Source: Planctomycetota bacterium
GTDB taxonomy: Bacteria > Planctomycetota > UBA1135 > UBA2386
Assembly: GCA_020638735.1 (NCBI GenBank)
Contig: JACKHZ010000011.1
Coordinates: 496,001 to 560,000 of the forward strand
Length of the DNA: 64,000 nt
Direction: 5' to 3'
A model generated the notes under the pieces. That model searched no databases, had not been told where the DNA came from, and saw only the letters and a list, made by a program, of their open reading frames with translations. Positions 35,913 through 44,866 of the stretch are shown here, one piece after another (positions within the stretch are counted from its first letter, which is position 1; each line of letters opens with the position of its first letter). Position numbers and translations under genes: made by a program.

Positions 35913-36926
35913 ATGGACACCAACCAGGCCAACGCCGCCAAGGCGAGCTTCTCCAGCATCTACGAACAGCCGACCCCGCACGCCTACTACCGGCACCTCG
36001 GCGAACTCGACTACAGCATCTGCGACGAGACGCGGCCCTTCGTGGTCGCCGCCACTGCGCGCCTGCGGCGACAGCGCGACCGGGTGCGGCTGCTCGACAT
36101 CGGCTGCAGCTACGGGATCAACGCCACCACCGTGCGGCGCGACCTGACCTTCGCCGAGCTCAACCGGCTGTTCGAGCTCAACGTCGTCGAGCAGCCGGAA
36201 CGCGCCGCCGATCAGGCCCGCGCGGCGCTCGCCCAGGCGGGCGAGAAGTGCAGCATCGAAGCCGGCGGCCTCGACGTGTCGGCGCCCGCCGTCGACTTCG
36301 CCCTGCGCGCCGGCGTGCTGCAGCACGGCATCGTCGGCGACCTCGAGCGGGACGGCGCGGCGCTGGGCGCCGAGGACCGTGCCTGGCTCGCCGGCGTCGA
36401 CCTGCTGCTGTGCACCGGTGCGATCGGCTACGTGACCGAACAGACCTTCCGCGTCGTGCTCGACGCGATGGGTGACGCAGCCGGCGAGGCGATCGCGCTG
36501 CTGACGGTGCTGCGGGTGTTCGACACCGGCCCGATCGTCGAAGAGCTGGCGCGGCACGGCCTCAGCGCCGCGCCGGTGCCGGGCGTGCTGCTGCCGCAGC
36601 GCCGCTTCCAGGACGAGCAGGAGCAGCGCGAGATCGTCGCCGTGCTGAGCGCCCGCGGCCTCGATCCGACCCCCGAACTCGGCGGCCGGCACTTCGCGCA
36701 ACTGTGGGTCGCCGCGCCGCCGGCGTTGCTGCCGCAGCTGATCGACCAGATGCGCGCGGTCGCGGCGACGCGGCCGACGCTGGTGCCGGCGCCGCCGCCC
36801 CTCAGCCGAGCTGAACGCGCACGTCCATCGCCGGCGGGTGCTCCAGCAGCTTCTTCACCGCGCAGCGGCCCGCGGCCTGCGCCACCGCAGCGTGGTACTT
36901 CGCCGGGAACGTCGGCGGCACCGTGA
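35913..36926 (+). CDS. Class I SAM-dependent methyltransferase
   Basis: Up to 337 residues. The SAM motif I is VRLLDIGCSYGINATTVRRD (residues 58-77), followed by the usual acidic and hydrophobic motifs (CSIEAGGLDVSAP, VDLLLCTGAIGYV). Substrate unknown. The last 40 residues are Arg/Pro/Ser-rich and lie antisense to the 3' end of osmC (125-nt overlap), unlike a folded domain. A single-base length difference in the C-run near 36800 would instead give a stop at about 36810, so the 3' end may be wrong. The 212-nt upstream gap shows only a short GTGACC/GGTCAC dyad (35804-35829). Confidence 0.82.
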   Translation: MDTNQANAAKASFSSIYEQPTPHAYYRHLGELDYSICDETRPFVVAATARLRRQRDRVRLLDIGCSYGINATTVRRDLTFAELNRLFELNVVEQPERAADQARAALAQAGEKCSIEAGGLDVSAPAVDFALRAGVLQHGIVGDLERDGAALGAEDRAWLAGVDLLLCTGAIGYVTEQTFRVVLDAMGDAAGEAIALLTVLRVFDTGPIVEELARHGLSAAPVPGVLLPQRRFQDEQEQREIVAVLSARGLDPTPELGGRHFAQLWVAAPPALLPQLIDQMRAVAATRPTLVPAPPPLSRAERARPSPAGAPAASSPRSGPRPAPPQRGTSPGTSAAP

Positions 36927-37218
36927 TCGACAGGCGCACGTCGGTGACCCGCTTCGTCTCCGGGCAGCGCGTGTAGTCCTGCGTCATCCGCACGCCGTCG
37001 AGCGGGATCTCGCGGCTGCGGCAGAACTCGAGCACGTAGTAGCCGGCGCAGGTGCCCAGCGACGCGAAGAACAGCTCGAACGGCGACGGCGCGGAGTCGT
37101 CGCCGCCGTGCACGACCGGCTGGTCGGTGGTGACCTGGTGGGCGCCGCAGCGCGCGCTGACGCGCTTGCCGCCGGGGAACGCGACCTCGACGGTCGTGCT
37201 GCGTTGGGCTTCGGCCAT
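36802..37218 (-). CDS. OsmC-family protein
   Basis: 138 residues, the usual length for OsmC/YhfA proteins. Two conserved cysteines are in place: Cys in FFASLGTCAGYYVLEF and Cys in GRCAVKKLL. Family members are thiol peroxidases acting on organic hydroperoxides or related redox proteins in the cytoplasm. ATG 37218 gives the expected N-terminus MAEAQRSTTVEVAFPGGKR. The gene is convergent with the methyltransferase. Confidence 0.9.
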   Translation of the reverse strand: MAEAQRSTTVEVAFPGGKRVSARCGAHQVTTDQPVVHGGDDSAPSPFELFFASLGTCAGYYVLEFCRSREIPLDGVRMTQDYTRCPETKRVTDVRLSITVPPTFPAKYHAAVAQAAGRCAVKKLLEHPPAMDVRVQLG

Positions 37219-37285
37219 GGGCCACGTTTCGCACAGTGACGGCGGCGCGCCCATACGGAGCACGGCCACCGTCCGGCGGCGACGA

Positions 37286-37954
37286 TCAGACGCCGAGCCA
37301 CCACAGCAGCTCGAACGGCGACAGCAGCACATCGCCGACCAAGGCCAACGGTGTCAACGCGAGCCGACCCCACACCGGCGTGCCGTCGTCGTGCAGGCGA
37401 AGATGGTCCAGGCTGCAGGCGACGAGCCGCTCACCGAGCGGCGGCTCGTCCGTCAGCGGCAGCAACTCGCAAGGCTCCTCGAACGAGTAGACGGGATACA
37501 GCGACGTGCCCCGGCCGAATCCGGGCATGCGCGCCAGTTGCGGCCCTCGGCCCCACATGCCGCAACGAGCCCGCAGCAGCACGGCCCGACTGCCGTCGAC
37601 TTCCTCGACGAGGTCGATCCACATCGCCGGCCACAGGCCCCATCGCACCGCGCTGCACGCGACCAGGGTCTCGACCGTGTCGTGGTGGCGGGTCGGTCGC
37701 AGCTGCACCCATTCGCACGCCGCGGGCACACCGGGAAGCAGGCCGCGAACCGTCGCGGGCACTCGCAACAACACGCCGGCTTCGTCAACGGTCGCCCGGT
37801 AGGCCTCGAGCTGCGGCGGCTCGAACTGCGCCAGCGACTCCGCAGTGCGATCGTCCTGCCACGTCGACACCGTGAAGCACGCCGGCTGCAGGAACGCCGC
37901 GACCAGCATCACGAGCATCGCGCGCCGGCCCCACTGCGCGACCGCGGCGTTCAC
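37286..37954 (-). CDS. Hypothetical membrane-associated protein
   Basis: 222 residues. The N-terminus (RRAMLVMLVAAFLQPACFTV) is a signal peptide, possibly lipoprotein-like with Cys26, but the residues before Cys do not fit a lipobox well. The C-terminus ends in a hydrophobic segment LALTPLALVGDVLLSPFELLWWLG, as in small YceK-like planctomycete proteins. I do not recognise the middle part. GTG 37954 overlaps the stop of the AmaP-like gene (GTGA), so it is the last gene of the accB-accC operon. Confidence 0.7.
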   Translation of the reverse strand: MNAAVAQWGRRAMLVMLVAAFLQPACFTVSTWQDDRTAESLAQFEPPQLEAYRATVDEAGVLLRVPATVRGLLPGVPAACEWVQLRPTRHHDTVETLVACSAVRWGLWPAMWIDLVEEVDGSRAVLLRARCGMWGRGPQLARMPGFGRGTSLYPVYSFEEPCELLPLTDEPPLGERLVACSLDHLRLHDDGTPVWGRLALTPLALVGDVLLSPFELLWWLGV

Positions 37955-38622
37955 GTGCCCGCCCCGAGGTCGCCGTCGGCCGGGTAGCGCGGCCCGGTGA
38001 ACGGATCGTCGTCCTCCGTGAGCGTGGACGGCGGCGGCGGCTCGGCGGCGCGCTTCGACAGCTTGCCGAGGAAGCCCTGGAACTCGAGTTCGATCTCGAC
38101 CCGACGACCATCGGCGAGCCGCACCAGCTCGGCGAAGCGATCGGCGAGCACGTGCCGCAGCCGCTGGCTGGCGGCGAGGTGGTCCTGACCTTCGGCGATG
38201 AAGTACTGCGCCGTCACCAGGATGCGCTTCGGCACCCGGTGGTCGACCTTGACCCGCACGCGCGTCACCGCGGGCGCCGCCTCGCCGGCCTTCTGCAGCG
38301 CCAGCTCGATCGCTTCGCGCGCGACGCGCACGCCGCCCTGCGGCGTCTCGCTGATCACCCAGTTGTCGATCGGCTTGCCGTCGCCGCGCCGCACCAGCCA
38401 GGCGAAGTTGGCCAGCAGCAGCGCCACGCTGCCGAGCAGGCCGAGCCAGGCGACCGGCGTGTCGAGCGGCAGTCGCACGGCCCGCGCCTCGTCCGGCGCG
38501 TTCTCCTGGCCGATCAACGCCGGGCGCACGAACGCCACCAGCCAGACCGCCGCGACCGCGTTGGCCGCCGCGAGGTTGGCGACCAACAGCAGGCGCTGGG
38601 ACCAGCGGCGCGGGCCGGCCAT
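37951..38622 (-). CDS. AmaP/Asp23-like two-helix membrane protein
   Basis: 223 residues. Two membrane helices (about 10-32 and 57-77) precede an Asp23/Gls24-like alpha-beta domain (GGVRVAREAIELALQKAG, TRVRVKVDHRVPKRILVTAQYF, RHVLADRFAELVRLADGRRVEIELEFQGF). This is the layout of AmaP, the membrane anchor of the alkaline-shock protein Asp23 in Gram-positives. A role next to fatty-acid synthesis genes is not established; cell-envelope stress is a guess. The start overlaps the accC stop by one base (TGATG). Confidence 0.75.
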   Translation of the reverse strand: MAGPRRWSQRLLLVANLAAANAVAAVWLVAFVRPALIGQENAPDEARAVRLPLDTPVAWLGLLGSVALLLANFAWLVRRGDGKPIDNWVISETPQGGVRVAREAIELALQKAGEAAPAVTRVRVKVDHRVPKRILVTAQYFIAEGQDHLAASQRLRHVLADRFAELVRLADGRRVEIELEFQGFLGKLSKRAAEPPPPSTLTEDDDPFTGPRYPADGDLGAGT

Positions 38623-39968
38623 CACCGCGGCGTGAAGTAGCGGTCGATGAAGCCGGTGTCGATGTGACCGTTGCAGAAGTCGGAGTGCTCGAGGATGCGC
38701 AGGAACAGGCTCGCGGTGGTCGCGATGCCGTCCATCGTCAGCTCCTGCAGCGCCCGCTTCGCCACCTCGATCGTCTGCTTGCGCGTCTTGCGGTGCACGA
38801 TCAGCTTGCCGACCATCGAGTCGTAGTGCGGCGGCACCGTGTAGCCCTGGTAGATGTGGCTGTCCCAGCGCACGCCGGGCCCCGCGGGCGCGACGAACGT
38901 CTTGATGGTGCCGGGGCTCGGCTTGAAGTTGTGGTCCGGATCCTCCGCGTTGATGCGGAACTCCATCGCGTGGCCGCGCAGCTTGATGTCCTCCTGGCGC
39001 CACGACAGCCGCTCGCCGGCGGCGATGCGGATCATCTCGCGGATCAGGTCGGTCTCGGTGACCATCTCGGTGACCGGGTGCTCGACCTGGATGCGCGAGT
39101 TGATCTCGATGAAGTAGAAGTTCTTGTCCTTGTCGAGCAGGAACTCCACGGTGCCGGCCGAGTAGTACTTGGCGGTCTTCGCGAGCCGCACCGCGGCCTC
39201 GCCCATCGCCTGCCGCGTCGCTTCGTCGAGCACCGGACACGGGCTCTCCTCGAGCAACTTCTGGTGGCGCCGCTGCAGCGAGCAGTCGCGCTCGCCGAGG
39301 TGCACGACGTTGCCGTGCTGGTCGGCCATGATCTGGATCTCGACGTGGCGCGGCTTCTCGATGAACTTCTCGATGTAGACGGTCGAGTCCTTGAACGCCT
39401 TCTCGGCCTCGCTGCGCGCCGAGTGGTAACCGGTCACCAGGCTCGGCTCGTTGTGCGCGACGCGCATGCCGCGTCCGCCGCCGCCGGCCGCGGCCTTGAT
39501 CAGCACCGGGAAGCCGATCTTGCGCGCGCATTCGAGCGCGTCCTGCTCGTTGTCGACGGGACCGTCGGAGCCCGGCACGGTCGGCACGCCCGCGTCGCGC
39601 GCGAGCCGCTTGGCCGCGACCTTGTCGCCGCATTCGGCGATGGCCGTCGGCGAAGGGCCGATGAACTTGATGTTGCAGCTCTGGCAGACCTCGGCGAAGT
39701 GGTCGTTCTCCGAGAGGAAGCCGTAGCCCGGATGGATCGCGTCGGCGTCGGCGATCTCGGCCGCGGCGATGATCGCGGGGATGTTGAGGTAGCTGTCCGT
39801 GCTCGGCGCCGGCCCGATGCAGATGGTCTCGTCGGCGTAGCGCAGGTGCAGGGAGTCGCGGTCGGCCTCGCTGTAGACCGCGACGGACTCGATGCCGAGG
39901 TCCTTGCAGGCGCGCAGGATGCGGAGGGCGATCTCGCCGCGGTTGGCGATCAGGATGCGATGGAACAT
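38622..39968 (-). CDS. accC: Biotin carboxylase subunit of acetyl-CoA carboxylase
   Basis: 448 residues, full length. ATP-grasp enzyme that carboxylates biotin on AccB with bicarbonate and ATP, the first step of fatty acid synthesis. It has ILIANRGEIALRILRACK at the N-terminus, the glycine-rich ATP loop AAAGGGGRGMRVAHNE and the catalytic segment FIEINSRIQVEHPVTEMVT. It lies 22 nt downstream of accB and is coupled to the AmaP-like gene. Confidence 0.97.
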   Translation of the reverse strand: MFHRILIANRGEIALRILRACKDLGIESVAVYSEADRDSLHLRYADETICIGPAPSTDSYLNIPAIIAAAEIADADAIHPGYGFLSENDHFAEVCQSCNIKFIGPSPTAIAECGDKVAAKRLARDAGVPTVPGSDGPVDNEQDALECARKIGFPVLIKAAAGGGGRGMRVAHNEPSLVTGYHSARSEAEKAFKDSTVYIEKFIEKPRHVEIQIMADQHGNVVHLGERDCSLQRRHQKLLEESPCPVLDEATRQAMGEAAVRLAKTAKYYSAGTVEFLLDKDKNFYFIEINSRIQVEHPVTEMVTETDLIREMIRIAAGERLSWRQEDIKLRGHAMEFRINAEDPDHNFKPSPGTIKTFVAPAGPGVRWDSHIYQGYTVPPHYDSMVGKLIVHRKTRKQTIEVAKRALQELTMDGIATTASLFLRILEHSDFCNGHIDTGFIDRYFTPR

Positions 39969-39990
39969 CGGCGGTGGTCTCGCGGGCGGG

Positions 39991-40569
39991 CTACCGGATG
40001 AGGAACAGGGGCTGGCCGTACTCGACCGGCTCGCCGTTCTTGACCAGCACGTCGAGGATCTCGAACTCGCGCTCGGCCTTGATCTCGTTCATCACCTTCA
40101 TCGCTTCGATGATGCACAGCGTCGTGTCGGCGTTGACGCGGTCGCCGACTTTGACGAACGCCTCGGCGTCCGGCGACGGCGACTGGTAGTAGGTGCCGAG
40201 CATCGGCGACTTGAACACCTCGCCCTGCGGCTCGGCAGCGGCGCTGCCGGCGTGCGCGCCGTGGGCCTGGGCCGCGCCGCCCGCCATCATCGGCGCGTGC
40301 ATCATCGGCGCCGCCAACGGCATCGCCGGCGCCGCGTAGGTCACCGCGTGCGGCTCGGTGCGACGCACGCGCCAGCGCGCGCCGGCTTCCTCCAGCTCGA
40401 CCTCGACGACGTCCTTCTGCACCATCATCTCGACCAGCCGCTCGAGCTGCTCCAGCCGCTCGTCGGCCGCCGACTTGCGCGGGCTCGCGGCCTTCTTGCC
40501 GGCGGCCGCGCGGGGGGCGGGCTTCTGCTTGGTCGGGGACTTCTTCTTGCTCGAACGCTTTGCTGCCAT
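39991..40569 (-). CDS. accB: Biotin carboxyl carrier protein of acetyl-CoA carboxylase
   Basis: 192 residues. A Lys/Ala-rich N-terminal tail (AAKRSSKKKSPTKQK) replaces the usual start and could bind nucleic acid or be disordered. A short helical region and an Ala/Met/Pro linker precede the biotinyl domain, whose biotin attachment site is Lys158 in EAMKVMNE. GTYYQSPSP and VKVGDRV are typical of AccB. First gene of the operon accB-accC-amaP-like-hypothetical. Confidence 0.96.
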   Translation of the reverse strand: MAAKRSSKKKSPTKQKPAPRAAAGKKAASPRKSAADERLEQLERLVEMMVQKDVVEVELEEAGARWRVRRTEPHAVTYAAPAMPLAAPMMHAPMMAGGAAQAHGAHAGSAAAEPQGEVFKSPMLGTYYQSPSPDAEAFVKVGDRVNADTTLCIIEAMKVMNEIKAEREFEILDVLVKNGEPVEYGQPLFLIR

Positions 40570-40663
40570 TGGTAGGTCAAGGGCAGGTGACTCCTGCCGC
40601 AGGGGCGCCAAAGCAAAGGGCTTCGGGGGAGCGGAATCAACAGGACCCCGCCGGTGGCGGGCG

Positions 40664-41665
40664 CTACAGCGCCTCGGCGATCTGCACGGCGTTGAGGGCG
40701 GCCCCCTTCTTCAGCTGGTCGCCGCACAGCCAGAAGGTGAGCCCAGGCGAGAACACCCGCGCGACGCGAACCCGGCCCACCGCCACCTCGTCGACGCCGG
40801 CGAAGTCCAGCGGCATCGGGTAGCCCTGCCGTGCGGGGTCGTCCTTCAGCACCACGCCCGGCGCTGCGGCGAACAGCGCGCGCGCCTCGTCGACCGTCAG
40901 CGCGCGTTCGAGCTGCACCGACACGGACTCGCTGTGGCAGCGCTCGACCGGCACGCGCACGCAGGTCGCGTCGACCGGCAGCTCCGGCATGCCGAGGATC
41001 TTGCGCACCTCGAACAGCATCTTGTCCTCCTCCTTGGTGAAGCCGTCTGCCTGGAACACGTCGACCTGCGGGAACAGGTTGAACGCGAGCGGCCACGGCA
41101 GCACCTCGGCCTTGGGCGGCCCGTCCCCGGCGAGCACGCGGCGGGTCTGCTCGCGCAGCTCGTCCATCGCCCGCTGGCCGGCGCCGGACGCCGCCTGGTA
41201 GGTGGAGACGACGACGCTGCGCAGGCCGGCGGCGCGGCGCAGCGGCTCGAGCGCGAGCACCAACAGGATCGTCGAGCAGTTCGGGTTGGCCAGGATGCCG
41301 CGGTGACCCGCGATCGCCGCGCGGTTGACCTCCGGCACCACCAGCGGCACGTCGTCGTGCATGCGGAACGCCGAGCTGTTGTCGACGACGACGGCGCCCG
41401 CGGCCACCGCCGCCTTCGGCGCCCACTCGCGCGAGGTGCCGCCGCCGGCGGAGAAGAACGCGACGTCGACGCCGTCGAACGAGCGATCACCGAGCGCCTC
41501 GACGACGTGCCGTTCGCCGCGAAAGCCGATCGCCGTGCCGGCCGAACGCGGCGACGCCAGCAGCCGCAGCGAGCGCATCGGGAACGCGCGCTCGTCGAGC
41601 ACCCGCAGGAACTCCGCGCCGACCGCGCCGGTGGCGCCGACGATCGCCACCCGCGGCGCGCTCAC
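40664..41665 (-). CDS. asd: Aspartate-semialdehyde dehydrogenase
   Basis: 333 residues. Reduces aspartyl phosphate to aspartate semialdehyde with NADPH, feeding lysine/diaminopimelate, methionine and threonine synthesis. NADP loop VAIVGATGAVGAEFLRVL, catalytic Cys130 in ANPNCSTI and the acid/base segment VPVERCHSESVSVQLER are present. GTG 41665 overlaps the moaC stop (GTGA), an unusual pairing with no obvious metabolic link. Confidence 0.96.
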   Translation of the reverse strand: MSAPRVAIVGATGAVGAEFLRVLDERAFPMRSLRLLASPRSAGTAIGFRGERHVVEALGDRSFDGVDVAFFSAGGGTSREWAPKAAVAAGAVVVDNSSAFRMHDDVPLVVPEVNRAAIAGHRGILANPNCSTILLVLALEPLRRAAGLRSVVVSTYQAASGAGQRAMDELREQTRRVLAGDGPPKAEVLPWPLAFNLFPQVDVFQADGFTKEEDKMLFEVRKILGMPELPVDATCVRVPVERCHSESVSVQLERALTVDEARALFAAAPGVVLKDDPARQGYPMPLDFAGVDEVAVGRVRVARVFSPGLTFWLCGDQLKKGAALNAVQIAEAL

Positions 41666-42183
41666 GACGCACCTCCTGCCGGATCCCGGTCGAACACCCC
41701 GGACTTGCCGCCCGACTTGTGCAGCAGCTGCAGCTTCTGGATCACGGCGCCGCGGCAGCGCCCCTTGACCATGTCGTAGATGCCGAGCGCGGCGGTGCTG
41801 GCGGCGACCAGCGCCTCCATCTCGACGCCCGTCTGGGCGACCGTGCGCGCCTCGGCGGTGATGCGCAGCGCGTCGTCGCCGAGCGGCGCGAACTCCACGG
41901 CGACGCTGCTGAGTGGCACCTGGTGGCACAGCGGGATCAGCCGCGCGGTGTCCTTGGCGGCCTGGATGCCGGCGAGCCGCGCCACCGCCAGGGCCTCTCC
42001 CTTCTGCAGCCCGCCGTCCAGCAGCAGCTGCCTGGTCGCCGGGTCCATGTGGATCGTCGCCTCGGCCACGGCGCGGCGCGGCGTCGGGGCCTTGGCGGCG
42101 ACGTCCACCATGCGGGCCTGCCCGCGGGCGTCGAGATGCGGCAGGCCTTGGCCTGCGCCGGGGTCGGGATGGTCGCTCAACAC
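41662..42183 (-). CDS. moaC: Molybdenum cofactor biosynthesis protein MoaC
   Basis: 173 residues. Completes formation of cyclic pyranopterin monophosphate from the MoaA product. Family motifs: HLDARGQARMVDVAAKAPT at the N-terminus, KGEALAVARLAGIQAAKDT, LIPLCHQVPLSS, GVEMEAL, IYDMVKGRCRGA and HKSGGKSG. GTG 42183 is used; TTG 42180 is the next codon and equally possible. No other molybdopterin gene is in the window. Confidence 0.93.
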   Translation of the reverse strand: MLSDHPDPGAGQGLPHLDARGQARMVDVAAKAPTPRRAVAEATIHMDPATRQLLLDGGLQKGEALAVARLAGIQAAKDTARLIPLCHQVPLSSVAVEFAPLGDDALRITAEARTVAQTGVEMEALVAASTAALGIYDMVKGRCRGAVIQKLQLLHKSGGKSGVFDRDPAGGAS

Positions 42184-42228
42184 CGCCGAGTGTGCCCGCC
42201 GTCCGCCCGGGCGGCGAATCGAAATCCG

Positions 42229-42259
42229 TTCTGCAACCCGGCGAGTGGTCCGTATAGAT
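42229..42259 (+). promoter_or_regulatory. Possible sigma-70-like promoter for the S41 protease gene
   Basis: TATAGAT at 42253-42259 stands out in very G+C-rich sequence. A weak -35 (TTCTGC, 42229-42234) lies 18 nt before it. It is in the 275-bp divergent spacer between moaC and the protease, facing the protease. Confidence 0.25.
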
Positions 42260-42458
42260 GCGCCGTCTGACGTTCCCGAGCGCGCCTTGCCAAGGTCGGT
42301 CTCGCGACGTATCGGCCGGACGGTGCTCCGGCCGCGCGCGGCGAGACCGTTTTCCGTTGCCTGGTGCCGCGGGGAACGCCGATCCAACCGCGATCCGGGG
42401 CTCCTGCCCCGCCCGGACCGCCCCGCACCGCATGCATCCGCAACCGGACAGCCAGAAC

Positions 42459-44834
42459 ATGCCCATCAGCCTCCCGGCGCCGAGCGCCCGTCCGAGCCGC
42501 CGGCTCCCTTCCCTGACCGCCTTGCTGGCGCTGCTGCTGGTGTTCTGCGGGGCCGCCCGCCTCACCGCCCAGGAGCTGCGTCAGCAGGTCGACGCCGTGC
42601 TGGCGCAGGCCGACCAGGTCGCCCCAGCCGAGCTCTACGACCTCTCGGACGCCCTGGCCGACATCGCGCCCGACAAGAACCTCGACGGCTATCGCACCGC
42701 GCTGCTGGCCGCCGTCGGCGACAGCCAGGATTCCAAGGTGAGGCTGTGCGCGGCGCTGGCGCTGCGGCAGCTGACCAACGGCGACCTGTTCGGCAAGGAC
42801 ATCCTCGAGCTGCTGAGGCCGGTCGCGACCGCGGCCGACGCGGAGCTGCGCGGCGCCGCGATGTGGACCCTGGGGCAGGACAAGCTGTTCAACGCCCGGG
42901 TGCTGTCGGACGTGCAGGACATCGTCGCCAAGAACGCCAGCGACGAGCTGGTCGACCCCAGCGTGCGCATCCAGGCGGCGCTGGCGCTGTGGAACGTCGG
43001 CAGCAACACGCAACGCGGCGTCGCCAAGAACGTGCTCGAGCAGTTCCTGAAGTCGAGCGACCGCGACCTGCGCATCCGCGGGGCGTTGGCGCTCGCCGAG
43101 ATCAACACCGAGGGCGGCATGGCCTGGCAGATCCTGCGCGAGATCCGCGACCAGCCGACCGAAGCCGGCCGGCAGGCGCGGCTGTTCCTCGAGCGCGAGG
43201 AGACGCGCCGCAAGTTCCTCGACGACCTCGCCAAGCTGCGACTGCGCGGCGCGGACAGCGCCGACGACGGCCAGTATGCGGTGCTCGACGAGCTTCGCCG
43301 TCGCGTGCACGCCCAGCACATCCACGGCGAGGAGGTCACCGACCCCGAGCTGGTCGAGTACGCCGCCAAGGGCATGATGCAGGGCCTCGACCCGCACAGC
43401 ACCTACTTCACCAGCGACGAGTTCCAGCGGTTCTACTTCGACCTCAACCGCGAGTACGGCGGCATCGGCGCGTTCGTCAACTTCGACCAGGACGGCGACT
43501 TCTCGATCGTGCGTCCGATCTACAGCGGGCCCGCCTACGAGGCCGGGCTGCGCAGCGGCGACAAGATCCTCGAGGTCGACGGCTGGGAGACCGGCGGCCA
43601 CACCACCGAGGAGATCATCAAGCGGCTGAAGGGCAAGCCCGACACGCAGGTGGTCCTGAAGTTCTTCCGCCCGGGCTTCCAGGAGGCGCAGGACCTCAGC
43701 GTCACCCGCCGCCAGATCTCGGTGCCGGCCGTCAACTGGGCGATGATCCCGGGCCAGATCGGCTACATCGAGATGATCAACTTCAGCTCCAACATCAGCG
43801 AGGAGCTGCAGGTGGCCTTGAGCAGCCTGATGGCGCAGGGCGCGCTCGGCATCGTGCTCGACGTGCGCAACAACACCGGCGGCTTCCTGACCGAGGCGCG
43901 CGACGTCGTCTCGCAGTTCGTCGAAGGCGACAAGCTGGTCGTCTACACGCAGGGGCCGGCGGAGCCGCGCCAGGACTACCGCACGCGGCGCGGCCGCCGC
44001 AACATCTGCGTGCTGCCGCTCGCGGTGCTGACCAACCGGTTGTCGGCGTCGGCCAGCGAGATCACCGCCGGCGCCCTGCAGGACCTCGGCCGGGCGACGA
44101 TCATCGGCCAGCGCACCTACGGCAAGGGCAGCGTGCAGAACATCTTCGGCCTGATGTCGAGTCCGCCGGAGCCGTTCGAGGACCTCAACGGCGACCGCGT
44201 CTGGCAGGAAGGCGAGGACTACACCGACGTCAACGGCAACGGTCACTACGACCCCGGCGCGCACATCAAGCTGACGGTCGCCAAGTACTACCTGCCGAGC
44301 GGCCGCTGCCCGCACCGCGAGTTCGACAAGGAGGGCCGCATCGTCGACCCCAACTGGGGCGTGATCCCCGACCGCGAGCTCGACCTGCTGGAGAACAAGC
44401 CCGAGGACGCCTGGAAGAACGCGGCGGTCTTCGCGCTGCTGAAGAAGGGCGTGTTCCGCGACTACGTCAAGCAGCACATCGGCAAGAACGAGGCGCTGTT
44501 CCGCGCGCTCGCCGAAGGCGACGACGGCGACCCGCAGCGCTACCCGGACTTCGACGCGTTCTACGCCGGCCTCGAGACCAGGCTCGGCAAGGACGACGTG
44601 CGCCGCTGGCTGCGCTACGAGGTCCGCGACCAGATCAGCGACCTGCGCGGCGCCGTCTACCCGGGCCAGCGCGCGCTCGGCGACCCGCAGGAGGACGCCC
44701 AGCTGCAGGAGGCGGTGCGCGTCCTGATGAAGAAGGACGGTCGCGACATCCGCGACGTCGCCGCCTACCAGCACGTGCTGAAGATCGGCTTCGACGACGA
44801 GAAGACCGCCAAGGGCGCCGGGGCCGACAAGTAG
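42459..44834 (+). CDS. Tail-specific protease (peptidase S41, CtpA/Prc family)
   Basis: About 791 residues. Signal peptide (LPSLTALLALLLVFCGAARLTAQ), an N-terminal helical HEAT-like region (about 40-260; DSQDSKVRLCAALALRQL, DLRIRGALALAEI), a PDZ domain (about 330-420; YEAGLRSGDKILEVDGW) and an S41 catalytic domain. The catalytic dyad is Ser531 (SASASEITAGAL) and Lys556 (YGKGSVQN). An EF-hand/dockerin-like loop is inserted at residues 575-600 (DLNGDRVWQEGE, then DVNGNGHYDPG). It degrades or processes proteins from C-terminal signals in the periplasm. Start uncertain: ATG 42459 or ATG 42432, neither with a clear Shine-Dalgarno sequence. Confidence 0.9.
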   Translation: MPISLPAPSARPSRRLPSLTALLALLLVFCGAARLTAQELRQQVDAVLAQADQVAPAELYDLSDALADIAPDKNLDGYRTALLAAVGDSQDSKVRLCAALALRQLTNGDLFGKDILELLRPVATAADAELRGAAMWTLGQDKLFNARVLSDVQDIVAKNASDELVDPSVRIQAALALWNVGSNTQRGVAKNVLEQFLKSSDRDLRIRGALALAEINTEGGMAWQILREIRDQPTEAGRQARLFLEREETRRKFLDDLAKLRLRGADSADDGQYAVLDELRRRVHAQHIHGEEVTDPELVEYAAKGMMQGLDPHSTYFTSDEFQRFYFDLNREYGGIGAFVNFDQDGDFSIVRPIYSGPAYEAGLRSGDKILEVDGWETGGHTTEEIIKRLKGKPDTQVVLKFFRPGFQEAQDLSVTRRQISVPAVNWAMIPGQIGYIEMINFSSNISEELQVALSSLMAQGALGIVLDVRNNTGGFLTEARDVVSQFVEGDKLVVYTQGPAEPRQDYRTRRGRRNICVLPLAVLTNRLSASASEITAGALQDLGRATIIGQRTYGKGSVQNIFGLMSSPPEPFEDLNGDRVWQEGEDYTDVNGNGHYDPGAHIKLTVAKYYLPSGRCPHREFDKEGRIVDPNWGVIPDRELDLLENKPEDAWKNAAVFALLKKGVFRDYVKQHIGKNEALFRALAEGDDGDPQRYPDFDAFYAGLETRLGKDDVRRWLRYEVRDQISDLRGAVYPGQRALGDPQEDAQLQEAVRVLMKKDGRDIRDVAAYQHVLKIGFDDEKTAKGAGADK

Positions 44835-44866
44835 CCCGGGACGGCCCCCCGCTTTGCGAATCCGAA

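Noticed and set aside
44176..44260. A true dockerin implying a cellulosome
   Set aside because: The two calcium-loop-like segments are embedded in the protease domain, not a terminal pair of F-hands, and no cohesin or scaffoldin is visible.
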